A stretch of 64,000 nt of DNA from an uncultured Bacteroidota bacterium (GTDB lineage: Bacteria > Bacteroidota > Bacteroidia > B-17B0 > Aurantibacillaceae): assembly GCA_937873155.1 (NCBI GenBank), contig CALMVZ010000011.1, forward strand, positions 62,001 through 126,000, given 5' to 3'. A program made the position numbers and the translations under genes. Position 1 is the first letter of the stretch; every line of letters begins with the position of its first letter. Of this stretch, positions 34,881 through 44,854 are shown piece after piece. The notes below the pieces were generated by a model that searched no databases, had not been told where the DNA came from, and saw only the letters and a list, made by a program, of their open reading frames with translations.

Positions 34881-34959
34881 GAGCCATAATACCATCTTCT
34901 CATTTTTTGACGTATTATAGTGATTATCTTATCTTTAGATAAACAAAACTCCTTGTGTT

Positions 34960-34993
34960 TTTGCTCGGAATCCCGAAAAAAACCATATTTTTG
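34960..34993 (+). promoter_or_regulatory. Promoter of the sco operon (TTTG-N22-TATTTTTG)
   Basis: TTTG at 34960-34963 and a perfect -7 box TATTTTTG at 34986-34993. The spacing is slightly long. The ATG of scoA is at 35011, 17 bases after the box. Confidence 0.55.
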
Positions 34994-35010
34994 TACCCCT
35001 ATAAATTACT

Positions 35011-35721
35011 ATGATAAACAAGGTGGTAAAAAATGCAGATGAGGCCCTGAAGGACGTTAAGGACAATATGACCTTAATGTTGGGTGGATTCGGATTATGC
35101 GGTATTCCTGAGAATTGTATTGCGGCTTTAGTTAAAAAGGGCGTAAAAGGTTTAACCTGCATCAGCAATAACGCCGGGGTTGATGATTTCGGATTAGGCT
35201 TATTACTTCAGACCAAACAGATCAAAAAAATGATATCGAGTTATGTTGGCGAGAATGCTGAGTTTGAGAGACAGATGCTGAGTGGAGAATTAGAAGTTGA
35301 TCTTATTCCACAGGGCACTTTAGCTACACGTTGCATGGCCGCCGGATATGGCATGCCGGTTATATTTACTCCTGCAGGAGTTGGGACTGAGATCGCGCAG
35401 GGAAAAGAAGTGCGCAAATTCAAATTCAACGGTGTAGAAAAAGATTATTTGATGGAACATGCTTTTGATTCTGATTTTGCGATCGTAAAAGCATGGAAAG
35501 GCGATACTGTCGGAAATTTAGTTTACCGTTCAACTGCAAGAAATTTTAATCCCATGATGGCAATGGCAGGCAAGATAACAGTTGCAGAAGTTGAACATTT
35601 AGTTCCTGCAGGTGAATTGGATCCTGATCATATTCACACACCGGGAATTTATGTACACCGCATTTTTCAGGGGGAGAAATACGAAAAGCGGATTGAACAA
35701 AGAACTGTAAGAAAAAGATAA
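35011..35721 (+). CDS. scoA: 3-oxoacid CoA-transferase subunit A
   Basis: 236 residues of the class I CoA-transferase alpha family: [19 protein letters not shown] at the start, [28 protein letters not shown] and [19 protein letters not shown]. With ScoB it transfers CoA from succinyl-CoA to acetoacetate, linking ketone-body or amino-acid breakdown to the TCA cycle. It has its own promoter box. The partner gene is not adjacent: a lipoprotein gene of 180 codons lies between them. Confidence 0.93.
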   Translation: MINKVVKNADEALKDVKDNMTLMLGGFGLCGIPENCIAALVKKGVKGLTCISNNAGVDDFGLGLLLQTKQIKKMISSYVGENAEFERQMLSGELEVDLIPQGTLATRCMAAGYGMPVIFTPAGVGTEIAQGKEVRKFKFNGVEKDYLMEHAFDSDFAIVKAWKGDTVGNLVYRSTARNFNPMMAMAGKITVAEVEHLVPAGELDPDHIHTPGIYVHRIFQGEKYEKRIEQRTVRKR

Positions 35722-35755
35722 TAAAACCAGAAACAAAACGTTAAACAAATAGTTT

Positions 35756-36298
35756 ATGAAAATTCAAAAAACAATTTCCGTTACACTTTCATTTCTTTTA
35801 TCGGGTGTATTTTTCTTTAGCTGCTCTGATGATTTTGAAGAGCCGGTTAAAAATTCTGTAAACATTGACCTTTCAGGAGAATTAACAATGGGAGGGCCTA
35901 ATAGTTTAATTACTGATGAGAACGATCCATCTAATAAGTACTCAAGGGTTGACAGTATTGCACAATATGGTTATGGAGCCGGTTATACAATTCCTGATTC
36001 CTTAAAAGATTGCGACCTGAAACTTGTGATAAGTGGAAAAATGCGGGAAACAGAAAATATTACTGGGTATATAGCTATCGCTTTACATGGAAAAGACTCA
36101 ATATATTTTTGGGGGAATGTATTCGGATATGTTCATGTTAAACAGCTTAATACATGGACTAATTTTATAGACAGCCTGATTATCCCCAAATCTTCTAATA
36201 AACCTTCTTCTCAAAACATAAAAATCTTCCCTTTCAAACAAACTGGGAAAGGTTATTATGACGTTGATAATTTATTAGTGAAAATTACAAGGCAATAA
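35756..36298 (+). CDS. Putative lipoprotein of unknown function inserted between scoA and scoB
   Basis: 180 residues with a lipoprotein signal: basic start (MKIQK), hydrophobic core and the lipobox-like FFFSC with Cys near residue 23, followed by an acidic stretch (SDDFEEP) as in Bacteroidota surface lipoproteins. The rest is beta-rich with no motif I recognise. It lies 34 bases after scoA and 4 bases before scoB on the same strand, so it should be on the same transcript although an exported protein has no obvious role in CoA transfer. The function is unknown. Confidence 0.7.
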   Translation: MKIQKTISVTLSFLLSGVFFFSCSDDFEEPVKNSVNIDLSGELTMGGPNSLITDENDPSNKYSRVDSIAQYGYGAGYTIPDSLKDCDLKLVISGKMRETENITGYIAIALHGKDSIYFWGNVFGYVHVKQLNTWTNFIDSLIIPKSSNKPSSQNIKIFPFKQTGKGYYDVDNLLVKITRQ

Positions 36299-36302
36299 AA
36301 AT

Positions 36303-36959
36303 ATGCTCGATAAAAACGGAATAGCAAAACGGATCGCACGTGAAGTAAAAGACGGCATGTACGTGAATTTAGGAATTGGTATTCCTACTTTGGTTGCTAA
36401 TTATATCCCTGAAGGGATCAATGTTGAGTTACAATCTGAAAATGGCATTTTAGGAATGGGTCCTTTTCCTTTTGAAGGAGAGGAAGACGCAGATCTTATA
36501 AACGCAGGGAAGCAGACCGTTACTTTATTAAATGGTTCATCGATATTTGACTCTGCAACCAGTTTTGGAATGATCCGTGCTCAAAAAGTTGACTTAACGA
36601 TTTTAGGTGCTATGGAAGTAAGCGAGAACGGAGATATTGCCAATTGGAAAATTCCTGGAAAAATGGTGAAAGGAATGGGTGGCGCTATGGATCTTGTTGC
36701 TTCAGCAAAAAACATTATCGTTGCTATGCAACAGGTGAATAAAGCAGGCGAATCAAAATTATTACCAAAATGCTCATTACCACTTACAGGTGTTCATTGT
36801 ATTAAAAAAGTAGTTACTGAATTAGGAGTGTATGATATTCTTCCTGAAGGCGGATTTAAATTACTTGAACGCGCGCCTGGCATTTCAATCGAACAAATAA
36901 AGAAGGCAACAGCGGGAAAGCTGATCATTGAAGGTGATATTCCTGAAATGTCTTTGTAA
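36303..36959 (+). CDS. scoB: 3-oxoacid CoA-transferase subunit B
   Basis: 218 residues of the class I CoA-transferase beta family. VNLGIGIPTLVANYIPEG and the active-site motif SENG (E46, the residue that forms the glutamyl-CoA intermediate) are present, as are GAMEVSENGDIANWKIPGKM and the MGGAMDLV region. It forms the catalytic heteromer with ScoA. It starts four bases after the lipoprotein gene, and a GT39-type gene follows after 27 bases. The length is normal. Confidence 0.93.
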   Translation: MLDKNGIAKRIAREVKDGMYVNLGIGIPTLVANYIPEGINVELQSENGILGMGPFPFEGEEDADLINAGKQTVTLLNGSSIFDSATSFGMIRAQKVDLTILGAMEVSENGDIANWKIPGKMVKGMGGAMDLVASAKNIIVAMQQVNKAGESKLLPKCSLPLTGVHCIKKVVTELGVYDILPEGGFKLLERAPGISIEQIKKATAGKLIIEGDIPEMSL

Positions 36960-36986
36960 CTTTTCTAACCTTTTAAATAAGCTGCA

Positions 36987-38498
36987 TTGAAAGAATTTAT
37001 TTTCAAATACAAATACTTAATCTTTGCAGCCATTGTAATAATTCACTTTGCATTTAAATTTTATAAATGCGGTGAGGCCGGGTTATGGTTTGATGAATGC
37101 TTTAGTGTTCAGCTTGCCCAAAAACCGGTAAGTGAGATCATCCGTATTTCAATGCAGGATGATCCCAATCCGCCTTTATATGGTGTGTTGGCGCATTATT
37201 GGATGAAGGCGTTTGGTGATTCTGAAGCAGGGTTACGATCACTTTCTGTTCTTGCAAGTGCATTAGCCGCAGGTATTTTATTTTTACTCTGTCTTAATTT
37301 TTTCAATTGGCAGACTTCGATCTTCGCTTCTTTAATGTATTTTACTTCTAATGAATTGTATTATTACGGATTGGAGGGACGAACATATGCTTTAATAATC
37401 CTGTTTGTTATTTCTTCTTACTATTTATTTTTATCCATAATAAAACGGCCAACATTTTTAAAAGCCATTTTATTTGCCATTGCAAATGCCTGTATTTTTT
37501 ACTCACACTTCCTGGCCTGTTTTGTAATTATAGGCGAAGTTGTATTGTTTCCTTTTCTTGCTTTTCAAGGGGGCAGTATCTCCCTGGTCAACGAAAATAT
37601 TTCTTTTAATATCAAAGCCAGGGCGAAAACATTGGTCTACATTATGCTCTCCACTTTGGTGTTCACGGTTTTTGTCTGGCCATGGAAAGACCGCACCATT
37701 TTTTTATTGCTGGAAGGCGGAAAAGCCATGTGGTTAGCAAAACCTACTTATGCAGAATTCAAACAATGTACTTACGAATTTTTTAATAGCAAGGAATTAT
37801 ACCAGGTTCATATTTTTTCAGCCATTTTATTTGTAGTACTGCTTTGTGTTAAACGGTTCCGTGAAGAAGAATTCAGCTGGCGGATGTTTTTGTTCGCCGT
37901 TGTTGTTGGCCCGGGATTAATGTATTTTAATTATTTCGCCGCAAGCTTCACTCCTATTTTTCTGAAACGTTATATTTTATATTCCTTTCTTGGTTTTATA
38001 TTTATCTACAGTTATTTATTTTCAATGCTTAAATTCCCTTTTTGGATAAAGTTGGTTTTATTCGCTGTCCTTTCCGGTTTTTCATTTTCTAAATTAGTTT
38101 ATCCGCGGGAAGCATATTATGAATACCATAAGGCAGTGCCGTTTTTAAAAGCGACTCAAAAAAACGGAGGAACTTTAATTATTAATGATATGCAGGATGT
38201 GTTTTCATATTATTATGACAAAGAAATTTTCAGGATACCTATGTACCATTTAAAACATGCCGAATTACGTAAACACGATGTTTATACGCCATTTAATCAA
38301 ACCTGGCCGCAGGAAGAAGATTTTTCGATGTACCACGATATTTATTATACACGTACGTTTTGGGGATATTACGATCCTGCAGAAAATATTCCGAAACAAT
38401 TGGCTCAGAAATACACCTGGGTTGGTGATGGCCCTGATTTTAAAGGGATAAAAATTTCACATTATACAAACCCGAATTACAAAGCAAAGGAGAAATAA
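36987..38498 (+). CDS. GT-C glycosyltransferase, GT39/PMT type 1
   Basis: 503 residues from a TTG with about ten to twelve membrane segments. The first extracytoplasmic loop has the GT-C catalytic signature LWFDECFSV (Asp-Glu). The next loop has DDPNPPLYGVLAHYWMKAFG and LEGRTYALI, typical of PMT_2/ArnT-like enzymes, which use polyprenyl-phosphate sugars as donors on the periplasmic face. It heads a same-strand series of glycan genes up to 44275. The donor and acceptor are unknown. Confidence 0.85.
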   Translation: MKEFIFKYKYLIFAAIVIIHFAFKFYKCGEAGLWFDECFSVQLAQKPVSEIIRISMQDDPNPPLYGVLAHYWMKAFGDSEAGLRSLSVLASALAAGILFLLCLNFFNWQTSIFASLMYFTSNELYYYGLEGRTYALIILFVISSYYLFLSIIKRPTFLKAILFAIANACIFYSHFLACFVIIGEVVLFPFLAFQGGSISLVNENISFNIKARAKTLVYIMLSTLVFTVFVWPWKDRTIFLLLEGGKAMWLAKPTYAEFKQCTYEFFNSKELYQVHIFSAILFVVLLCVKRFREEEFSWRMFLFAVVVGPGLMYFNYFAASFTPIFLKRYILYSFLGFIFIYSYLFSMLKFPFWIKLVLFAVLSGFSFSKLVYPREAYYEYHKAVPFLKATQKNGGTLIINDMQDVFSYYYDKEIFRIPMYHLKHAELRKHDVYTPFNQTWPQEEDFSMYHDIYYTRTFWGYYDPAENIPKQLAQKYTWVGDGPDFKGIKISHYTNPNYKAKEK

Positions 38499-38504
38499 CA
38501 GGCA

Positions 38505-39989
38505 ATGCCCATTATTTTAAAATATTTTACAAGAAGCAATTTTATAATCTTATTTCTCCTAATTGCGTCGTGCTTTGCCATATTTTTAAACCTGGATGCC
38601 AACTATATTTTTTTATGGGATGAAGGCACATATGCAGTGAATGCCATTGAAATGCACAAAAGCGGAGATTACTTAGTTAAAACATACGGTGGCGGCCCTG
38701 ATATGTGGGCTACAAACCCTCCGCTTGTTTGTTATTTTCAAACACTTTGTATGAAAATTTTCGGGCCCGGAGAATTGGCTGTAAGAATGCCTTCTGCGCT
38801 TGCGGCACTTGGAGTAGTGTTATTGATAATCAGGTTTTCGATCAAAGAAAATTTAGGGCTTACGTTTGCCGTTTTTGCTGTTTTAACTCTTATAACCTCG
38901 AAGGGATACATTACATATCATGTTACGCGGACCGGAGATCTTGACTCTGTACTCATTTTCTTTATTACAGGATCAATAATGTATTACTATAAATTCATTG
39001 AATATGAAGACAAGAAAATAAAATACCTGTTCATTTTCGGCGTTTTTATTTTACTAGGGTATTTTGCAAAAGGCATTGCTTGTTTTATGATCTTACCAGC
39101 CTTCTTTATTTATACGTTAGTAAAAAATAAGACCCTGTATGTTTTAAAAACAAAGCAATTGCATTTTTTAATTATTGCGATCTTAGGTTTGATCTTTTTA
39201 TATTATTATCTGCGTGAACTGCGATCTCCCGGATACATTGCCTTTGCATGGAAAAGCGAAGTGGGCAGATGGTACACGAAAGTGAATCCGAATCATTTTA
39301 AACCTTTTTTCTATTTTGTCCTCCGGATGTATGAAAAAGATTTTGTTTATTTCTTTTTCTTTATTCCGGCATTTATTATTTACTTCATTTTTCTTCCGAA
39401 AGGAAATGTCAACAAGAACAAAAGTGCCATTTGGATCTTGTCCTTATTTACATTCTTATATATTATTTCAAAATCCTCCACTAAACTTGAGTGGTATGCG
39501 GCTCCTGTTTATCCAATGTTAGCTATAATAATGGGCCTTGGGATCAAATCTGCTTTTACTATTAATAACTATTCCACTGTGTCATCTTATGTACTCAAAA
39601 GTGTAACCGTCCTGGCTTTTTTCACCGGTCCTTATATTTCAATTATCAAGGATGACCTTGCTAAAGATCCGGGGTGGCATGATGTTAAATTTGGCGAGGC
39701 GCTTAAACGTTATAACAGAATTCCTTCTGCGCCAAAAAAAATAGAAATGCTCATAACAGGATATAATGGACATGCTCAATTCTACGCTAATTTATACAAT
39801 GATAAATTTGGATACGAAATTTCGATACGTGATGTTGCAGGGAATATAACGATGAGTCCCGGAGGAATATATTTATTTACACATCCCGCCATTTCAGATC
39901 ATTTAAAACATGGTTTTGAGTACGATGTGATAATGGAAAATGATGGGATGATGGCAGTAAAAATCATTAAATTAAAGGTTACTCCTTAA
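38505..39989 (+). CDS. GT-C glycosyltransferase, GT39/PMT type 2
   Basis: 494 residues, about eleven membrane segments. The first loop carries LWDEGTYAVNA (Asp-Glu pair), followed by WATNPPLVCYFQTLCMKIFG and ELAVRMPSALAALG, the standard PMT_2 arrangement. It lies six bases after the previous GT-C gene but is not a close copy of it. The two could add different sugars to the same lipid-linked glycan from polyprenyl-phosphate donors. Substrate specificity cannot be read here. Confidence 0.86.
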   Translation: MPIILKYFTRSNFIILFLLIASCFAIFLNLDANYIFLWDEGTYAVNAIEMHKSGDYLVKTYGGGPDMWATNPPLVCYFQTLCMKIFGPGELAVRMPSALAALGVVLLIIRFSIKENLGLTFAVFAVLTLITSKGYITYHVTRTGDLDSVLIFFITGSIMYYYKFIEYEDKKIKYLFIFGVFILLGYFAKGIACFMILPAFFIYTLVKNKTLYVLKTKQLHFLIIAILGLIFLYYYLRELRSPGYIAFAWKSEVGRWYTKVNPNHFKPFFYFVLRMYEKDFVYFFFFIPAFIIYFIFLPKGNVNKNKSAIWILSLFTFLYIISKSSTKLEWYAAPVYPMLAIIMGLGIKSAFTINNYSTVSSYVLKSVTVLAFFTGPYISIIKDDLAKDPGWHDVKFGEALKRYNRIPSAPKKIEMLITGYNGHAQFYANLYNDKFGYEISIRDVAGNITMSPGGIYLFTHPAISDHLKHGFEYDVIMENDGMMAVKIIKLKVTP

Positions 39990-40043
39990 TTGGTAAAGAA
40001 TGATGCAAGGACATTTTATATACTTAATACCCTATTTAACAAA

Positions 40044-41459
40044 ATGAAAGTAGCTGTCATTGGAGCTGGTCCCGCCGGTATGACCGCCGGTTACGAGTTA
40101 TCCAAACATATAAAAGATGTTGATCTGTATGAGGCGGGGCCGAGCGTAGGAGGTATGTCAAAGACCATTGAACTCTGGAATCAAAAAGTGGATATTGGCC
40201 CGCATCGTTTTTTTAGCAACGATACAAGGGTAAACGAACTATGGCTGGAGGTTGTTGGTAATGATTATGAAATGGTAAACCGGTTAACACGCATTTACTA
40301 CAATAAAAAATTCTTTCACTACCCTATCAAAGCTTTTAATGCCTTAATGAACATAGGGATCTTTAAAGCAACTTCGTGTATGTTCTATTATGGACTTGAA
40401 AAAATTTCACCTACTAAAGACATCAGTACATTTGAAGGATGGGTCACTAACCGCTTCGGAAAAAAACTATACCAGATCTTTTTTAAAACCTATACTGAAA
40501 AATTATGGGGGATCCCTTGCAATGTATTAGATGCAGATTTTGCAGCGCAGCGTATTAAAAAGTTCAGCCTGGGAGAAGCGATCAAAACAGCTTTATTCGG
40601 CAACAGCGGCAAACACAAAACATTGGTTGACCAGTTCGCATATCCTTATGGTGGCACAGGCATGGTATACGAACGCATGGCTTCATTTATTAAAAGTAAA
40701 GGCGGAAATATAAATTTAAGATCTCCTGTAAAAAAAGTAATTACTAAAGATGGCGTGGCTTGTGCATTGGAATTAGAAGATGGTACGATAAAAGAATACG
40801 ACCACATTATTTCTTCAATGCCATTGTCGTTGATGGTTTCCCGATTACCGGAAGTTCCTGAGAAAATCAAAATGGCTGCTAATAGTTTAAAATTCAGGAA
40901 CACGATCATAGTTTATTTAAATGTGCAGGCTAAAGACCTGTTCCCTGATAACTGGTTGTACGTTCACAGTAATGACCTTGAGATGGGGCGTCTAACTAAC
41001 TTCAGAAATTGGGTGCCTGAACTTTATGGCAAAGAAGAAAGTACGATCTGCGCCCTTGAATATTGGTGTTACGATGAAGATGAGATCTGGACACGTGATG
41101 AGAGCAAATTGATAGAATTAGGTAAAGAAGAATTAAGAAAAACAGGTTTGATCGGTAATGCAGAAATCACAGGCGGACACGTTTATAAAATTCCAAAATG
41201 TTATCCCGTTTATGGTACAGGGTATAAACAAACTTTGAAGCCTGTGGAAGAATATTTAGACACCATTAAGAATTTACACGTTATTGGCCGTTATGGCGCT
41301 TTTAAATACAATAACCAGGATCATAGTATCTTAATGGGGAAATTAGCTGCTGAGAATATTCTTAAGAATACGAAACACAATCTTTGGGAGATCAATACCG
41401 ATTACGAAGATTACCAGGAGGCAAGTGTCATTACAAAAACAGGACTTAAGAAAAAATAA
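40044..41459 (+). CDS. FAD-dependent oxidoreductase, UDP-galactopyranose mutase/amine-oxidase-like
   Basis: 471 residues from the ATG at 40044 (MKVAVIGAGPAGMTAGYEL); an earlier in-frame TTG at 39990 adds 18 residues before the dinucleotide motif and is rejected. The FAD-binding GxGxxG, DLYEAGPSVGGMSKT and VDIGPHRFF are like those of UDP-galactopyranose mutases and related flavoproteins. It is longer than classical UGM (about 380 residues), and the C-terminus has IGRYGAFKYNNQDHSI. Set between GT-C genes, it may supply a furanose sugar or oxidise a lipid-linked sugar; that role is inference. Confidence 0.8.
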   Translation: MKVAVIGAGPAGMTAGYELSKHIKDVDLYEAGPSVGGMSKTIELWNQKVDIGPHRFFSNDTRVNELWLEVVGNDYEMVNRLTRIYYNKKFFHYPIKAFNALMNIGIFKATSCMFYYGLEKISPTKDISTFEGWVTNRFGKKLYQIFFKTYTEKLWGIPCNVLDADFAAQRIKKFSLGEAIKTALFGNSGKHKTLVDQFAYPYGGTGMVYERMASFIKSKGGNINLRSPVKKVITKDGVACALELEDGTIKEYDHIISSMPLSLMVSRLPEVPEKIKMAANSLKFRNTIIVYLNVQAKDLFPDNWLYVHSNDLEMGRLTNFRNWVPELYGKEESTICALEYWCYDEDEIWTRDESKLIELGKEELRKTGLIGNAEITGGHVYKIPKCYPVYGTGYKQTLKPVEEYLDTIKNLHVIGRYGAFKYNNQDHSILMGKLAAENILKNTKHNLWEINTDYEDYQEASVITKTGLKKK

Positions 41460-41461
41460 AA

Positions 41462-43222
41462 TTGTCTGCTTTTTTTGATAAGTGTAGAACAAATAAAGAA
41501 ATTATCTTTAAATTGATAGTTCTTGTCTTTATTTCTTTCATATGTATAAACAGAATAAATCATTTACCTTCCTATCCTACTGGTGATGGAGCCGAATACG
41601 TTTTAGTTACAGAAGCATTCTACAAACATAAATCTCCTGATATTCGTCCAAAAGATTCTTGGTCATTCAAAAAATCATTTACTAAAGTTCTGGCTTGGGA
41701 TAGTGTTTATAAGCCGCATGTTTTTGATGCATTCGAAGGTTTTATTACAAAGCCAAACAAAAAATTTAATGAACCCGGCGATTCTTATGGAGGGCTATAC
41801 GTGGCGAAAAACGGGAAGATCTACGGATATCATTTCTTTACCTACTCTCTTTTAAATGTACCTGCGCGATATTTTGTTGGCCTGCTTCATAAAAATCCAT
41901 TATCAGCTTTTAAAATCACTAATTCGATATTTGTTCTTATTACTTGTCTTATACTTCTTTTTTATACTCCATTCAATTTATTTATAAGCAGTCTCATTGC
42001 AATTTCCTTTTATTATTCATCCGTATATTGGTACATCGAATGGACACACCCTGAAGTTTTTACCGCTTGTTTTGTGACAGCTAGTTTATGGCTGTTTTTT
42101 CAGGATAAATATTATATCTCACTTTTATTAATGGCCATTGCTACAACACAAAACCAGCCGTTAATTTTAATGTTATTTTTCATGGGTATAATAACATTGT
42201 TTCATAAAGGATTAAATTACAAAACAATTATTAAAACCGGGATGTGTTGTATTTTAAGCATATTACCTCCTCTATTTTATTTTTATCACTTTGAAACCTT
42301 TAGTATAATTAAAAAAGCCGGGTTTCTAGATTCTCAATATCAAACTCCAACAAGAATATTTGGCTTTTATTTTGATGTCAATCAGGGAATGATCTTAGCA
42401 ATTCCTGTTGTTCTTATTTGTTATATCGCTTTTTGGATCAAAAACATCTATATAACAGTAAGACAAAAACAAACTGTTACGTTTCATGTATTCCTTCCCC
42501 TTGTTTTGATCGCTATTACCTTCACAGTTTCAGCGATGGGAAACTGGAATCATGGACAGGCAGTTATAAATCGATATGCCACATGGGTAAGCTCAATTAT
42601 TCTCGTACATTTCTTTTTCCTTCTCAATACAACAAAACCAATAACGAAAACCATACTCATATCATTGATCGCTATAAGCCAAATATTTACTGCTGAATAC
42701 CACAGTAAGATCAATAACACTGATCTTAGTTGGTATCAACATAAGCCGTTTGCTAAATGGGTTTTAAGTAATTATCCGGCCTTGTATAATCCTGATCCTA
42801 CTATTTTTGGCACAAGAACTTCACCCAATTTTAATATTTTACCCAATATTTCGCCTGTTATTTTCTTTGATGAAAAAAAAGAGGCTTGTAAAATAATGTG
42901 TCATATTACTAAGGTGGAAGAATTATCCATTTTTGGTATTTCCCAAAAAACCATCGAATATTTTAAAAAAGAAAAAAAAGTAATTAATGGCTGGATATAT
43001 GTTAATAAAGGAGATTATACCTCCGGTTATCCGACCGAAAAAATTCATTATCTTGCTTCTTATCTTAAAGCAAAAAGAATAATAATTCCAAAAATAAAGG
43101 AAGACGCGTCTTGGTATAAACACGTTAAAGACAATGCAAAGGTATTGAACATTAGTGAAGATTCGTCTTTAATGATCGACGCTCTTTATGTCCTTAATCT
43201 TGAAGATAGAGACAATAATTAA
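41462..43222 (+). CDS. Large GT-C-like membrane protein 1
   Basis: 586 residues from a TTG two bases after the previous stop. About ten membrane segments are followed by a soluble C-terminal domain (about residues 430-586). Near the N-terminus is PTGDGAEYVLVTEAF, an Asp-containing first-loop motif like that of GT-C enzymes. Shared signatures with the minus-strand gene at 46373-48109 include GDGxEYV, GFYxDxxQGMIL, MGNWNHG and LYNPDPxIF, so the two are paralogues with matching layout. Probably a polyprenyl-phosphate-dependent glycosyltransferase, but the family is one I do not recognise by name. Confidence 0.72.
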   Translation: MSAFFDKCRTNKEIIFKLIVLVFISFICINRINHLPSYPTGDGAEYVLVTEAFYKHKSPDIRPKDSWSFKKSFTKVLAWDSVYKPHVFDAFEGFITKPNKKFNEPGDSYGGLYVAKNGKIYGYHFFTYSLLNVPARYFVGLLHKNPLSAFKITNSIFVLITCLILLFYTPFNLFISSLIAISFYYSSVYWYIEWTHPEVFTACFVTASLWLFFQDKYYISLLLMAIATTQNQPLILMLFFMGIITLFHKGLNYKTIIKTGMCCILSILPPLFYFYHFETFSIIKKAGFLDSQYQTPTRIFGFYFDVNQGMILAIPVVLICYIAFWIKNIYITVRQKQTVTFHVFLPLVLIAITFTVSAMGNWNHGQAVINRYATWVSSIILVHFFFLLNTTKPITKTILISLIAISQIFTAEYHSKINNTDLSWYQHKPFAKWVLSNYPALYNPDPTIFGTRTSPNFNILPNISPVIFFDEKKEACKIMCHITKVEELSIFGISQKTIEYFKKEKKVINGWIYVNKGDYTSGYPTEKIHYLASYLKAKRIIIPKIKEDASWYKHVKDNAKVLNISEDSSLMIDALYVLNLEDRDNN

Positions 43223-43234
43223 TATATTTAATAC

Positions 43235-44275
43235 ATGGGAACTTTAAGATTCCTTCTGGCACTTTCAGTTATTGCATCCCATGCTGCAGGGCTTGGAATA
43301 CCTATGCCTAAAGGCCATGCCTTTCCTTTGTGGGGAATGTATTTGATCGATGGCCGGCAGGCAGTTGCTTTGTTTTTTATCATTTCAGGATTTTACATGG
43401 CGCTTGTGGTAAACACTAAATACAAAAATGAAACGCTGAAATTCTACCTGAACAGGTTCCTCAGACTTTGGCCGGCGTATATAGTTGTTTTCATACTCGC
43501 CTTTATTTTTACACCCACGGGCACCAATATCATTAACGCGCTTAAAGATTGCGGCTTTGCTACTAAAGCCTATGTTTGGCTCTGCAATGTGTTTATTTTA
43601 GGTACGGACTCCTTTTGGCTTTTAAGCCTTGACAACTGTCATCTTATTTATCATCCCTGGTTTATTAACCCGGATTCCAACGGCGCATCTTTACTTATGA
43701 ACCAGCCCGCCTTTAGCATAAGTATGGAAATGATATTTTATTTAATGGCGCCATTTATTTTAAGATCTGTTAAAAGGACATGGATCTATTTTTTTCTTGG
43801 AGTAATTTATTTTTTTATAATAGAGTTAACTAATAATGTCAACATGATCTATCAATATCATTTGCTTCCTGCAAGTTTTATCTATTTTGCACTTGGTGCT
43901 TTGGCATGGCATTACTCCCAAATAAAAACCTTTGAATTAACAAATAAAAAACTAATCCTGATCTTTGCCGGCTGCTTCAGTTTAATGTTTGTATATACCT
44001 TGTTTTCCATGATCATTATTTTAGGCTTTACCATTTTGATCCCAAGATTATTTGAACTGACCAAAAACAACAAAGCAGACCGGTTCATTGGCGAATTATC
44101 GTACCCGCTTTACCTGGTTCATTTTCCCGTACTAATTTTCTTGTGGGGCCATGGAGTTGCAGCTAATAAGATCGGGATCGTTTGTTTCGGTATCACTTTA
44201 GTGATATCTGTACTGATCCACTTAGCGATTGAAAGGCCAATAGACAAATGGCGGCAAAAAATGCTTCTACACTAA
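43235..44275 (+). CDS. Acyltransferase 3 family membrane protein 2
   Basis: 346 residues with about ten membrane segments. The start has GTLRFLLALSVIASHAAGLG (Arg and His of the catalytic motif), followed by ALFFIISGFYMAL and LNRFLRLWPAYIVV. It is more distant from the other two acyltransferases in the region. It closes the plus-strand glycan series 12 bases after the GT-C-like gene and probably acylates the glycan made by it. The 3' end overlaps the convergent HAD gene by nine bases. Confidence 0.88.
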   Translation: MGTLRFLLALSVIASHAAGLGIPMPKGHAFPLWGMYLIDGRQAVALFFIISGFYMALVVNTKYKNETLKFYLNRFLRLWPAYIVVFILAFIFTPTGTNIINALKDCGFATKAYVWLCNVFILGTDSFWLLSLDNCHLIYHPWFINPDSNGASLLMNQPAFSISMEMIFYLMAPFILRSVKRTWIYFFLGVIYFFIIELTNNVNMIYQYHLLPASFIYFALGALAWHYSQIKTFELTNKKLILIFAGCFSLMFVYTLFSMIIILGFTILIPRLFELTKNNKADRFIGELSYPLYLVHFPVLIFLWGHGVAANKIGIVCFGITLVISVLIHLAIERPIDKWRQKMLLH

Positions 44276-44854
44276 AAAAGTTTCAGAGGCCAATTCAAAC
44301 ATTTCTTTATCTCCGTTACCATTTCCGTAAGCAATGATTTTTGAATACGACTGCAAGTTATAGTTTCCTTTTATCCTGACAGCCTTTTCTGCATTATTAC
44401 AATTTAAACCCTTAAACTCCCCCGTACAAACATCATTTCTGAAATCAAGCCCGGTACACAAATATTCAATATTAAATTTTTTACAAAAAGGCTCTATCCA
44501 AATATCAAGTGAAGCGGACACAACACAGACAACAGCGTTTTTTTCCTTATAACCTCTTAATTGCTCTAAAATGTCATTCCTGAATCCGTTTTCTTCTGTT
44601 AGTTTTCCGATGAATTTATTTCCCTTATCCTTTAATTCCTTTTCACTTTTTCCTTTAAAATAAAAAGAAACAAGCTTTTGTTTAAGTTTGGTGCCATCTA
44701 CTATTTTTAAGAAGTACAAAATAATAAAAGGAGAAAAAAAGACAGATCCCGCTATACCTTTTAAATATCCTTCTGAAAACAGTATGAACTGAATGAAGGT
44801 ATCACGTTTTGTGATAGTGCCGTCAAAATCAAATAATACAAGAGTTTTATTCAT
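44267..44854 (-). CDS. HAD-IB family phosphatase
   Basis: 195 residues of the haloacid dehalogenase superfamily, phosphoserine-phosphatase-like: DFDGTIT (nucleophile D9, acid D11), a helical cap, SASLDIW (motif II Ser) and GNGNGDKEMFELA (motif IV). The context argues against serine synthesis: it is the last gene of a four-gene minus-strand operon with the DPPR-synthase-like UbiA enzyme. It would then remove the phosphate from polyprenyl-phospho-phosphoribose. Its start overlaps the methyltransferase stop by one base. The fold is certain, the substrate inferred. Confidence 0.85.
   Translation of the reverse strand: MNKTLVLFDFDGTITKRDTFIQFILFSEGYLKGIAGSVFFSPFIILYFLKIVDGTKLKQKLVSFYFKGKSEKELKDKGNKFIGKLTEENGFRNDILEQLRGYKEKNAVVCVVSASLDIWIEPFCKKFNIEYLCTGLDFRNDVCTGEFKGLNCNNAEKAVRIKGNYNLQSYSKIIAYGNGNGDKEMFELASETFLV

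Noticed and set aside
34881-35010. Possible tRNA or small RNA in the gap before scoA
   Set aside because: No acceptor stem or T-loop pattern could be fitted; the only clear signal is the promoter.
39990-40043. Extra N-terminal 18 codons on the UGM-like flavoprotein
   Set aside because: The FAD-binding motif normally begins within the first few residues, as it does from the ATG at 40044.
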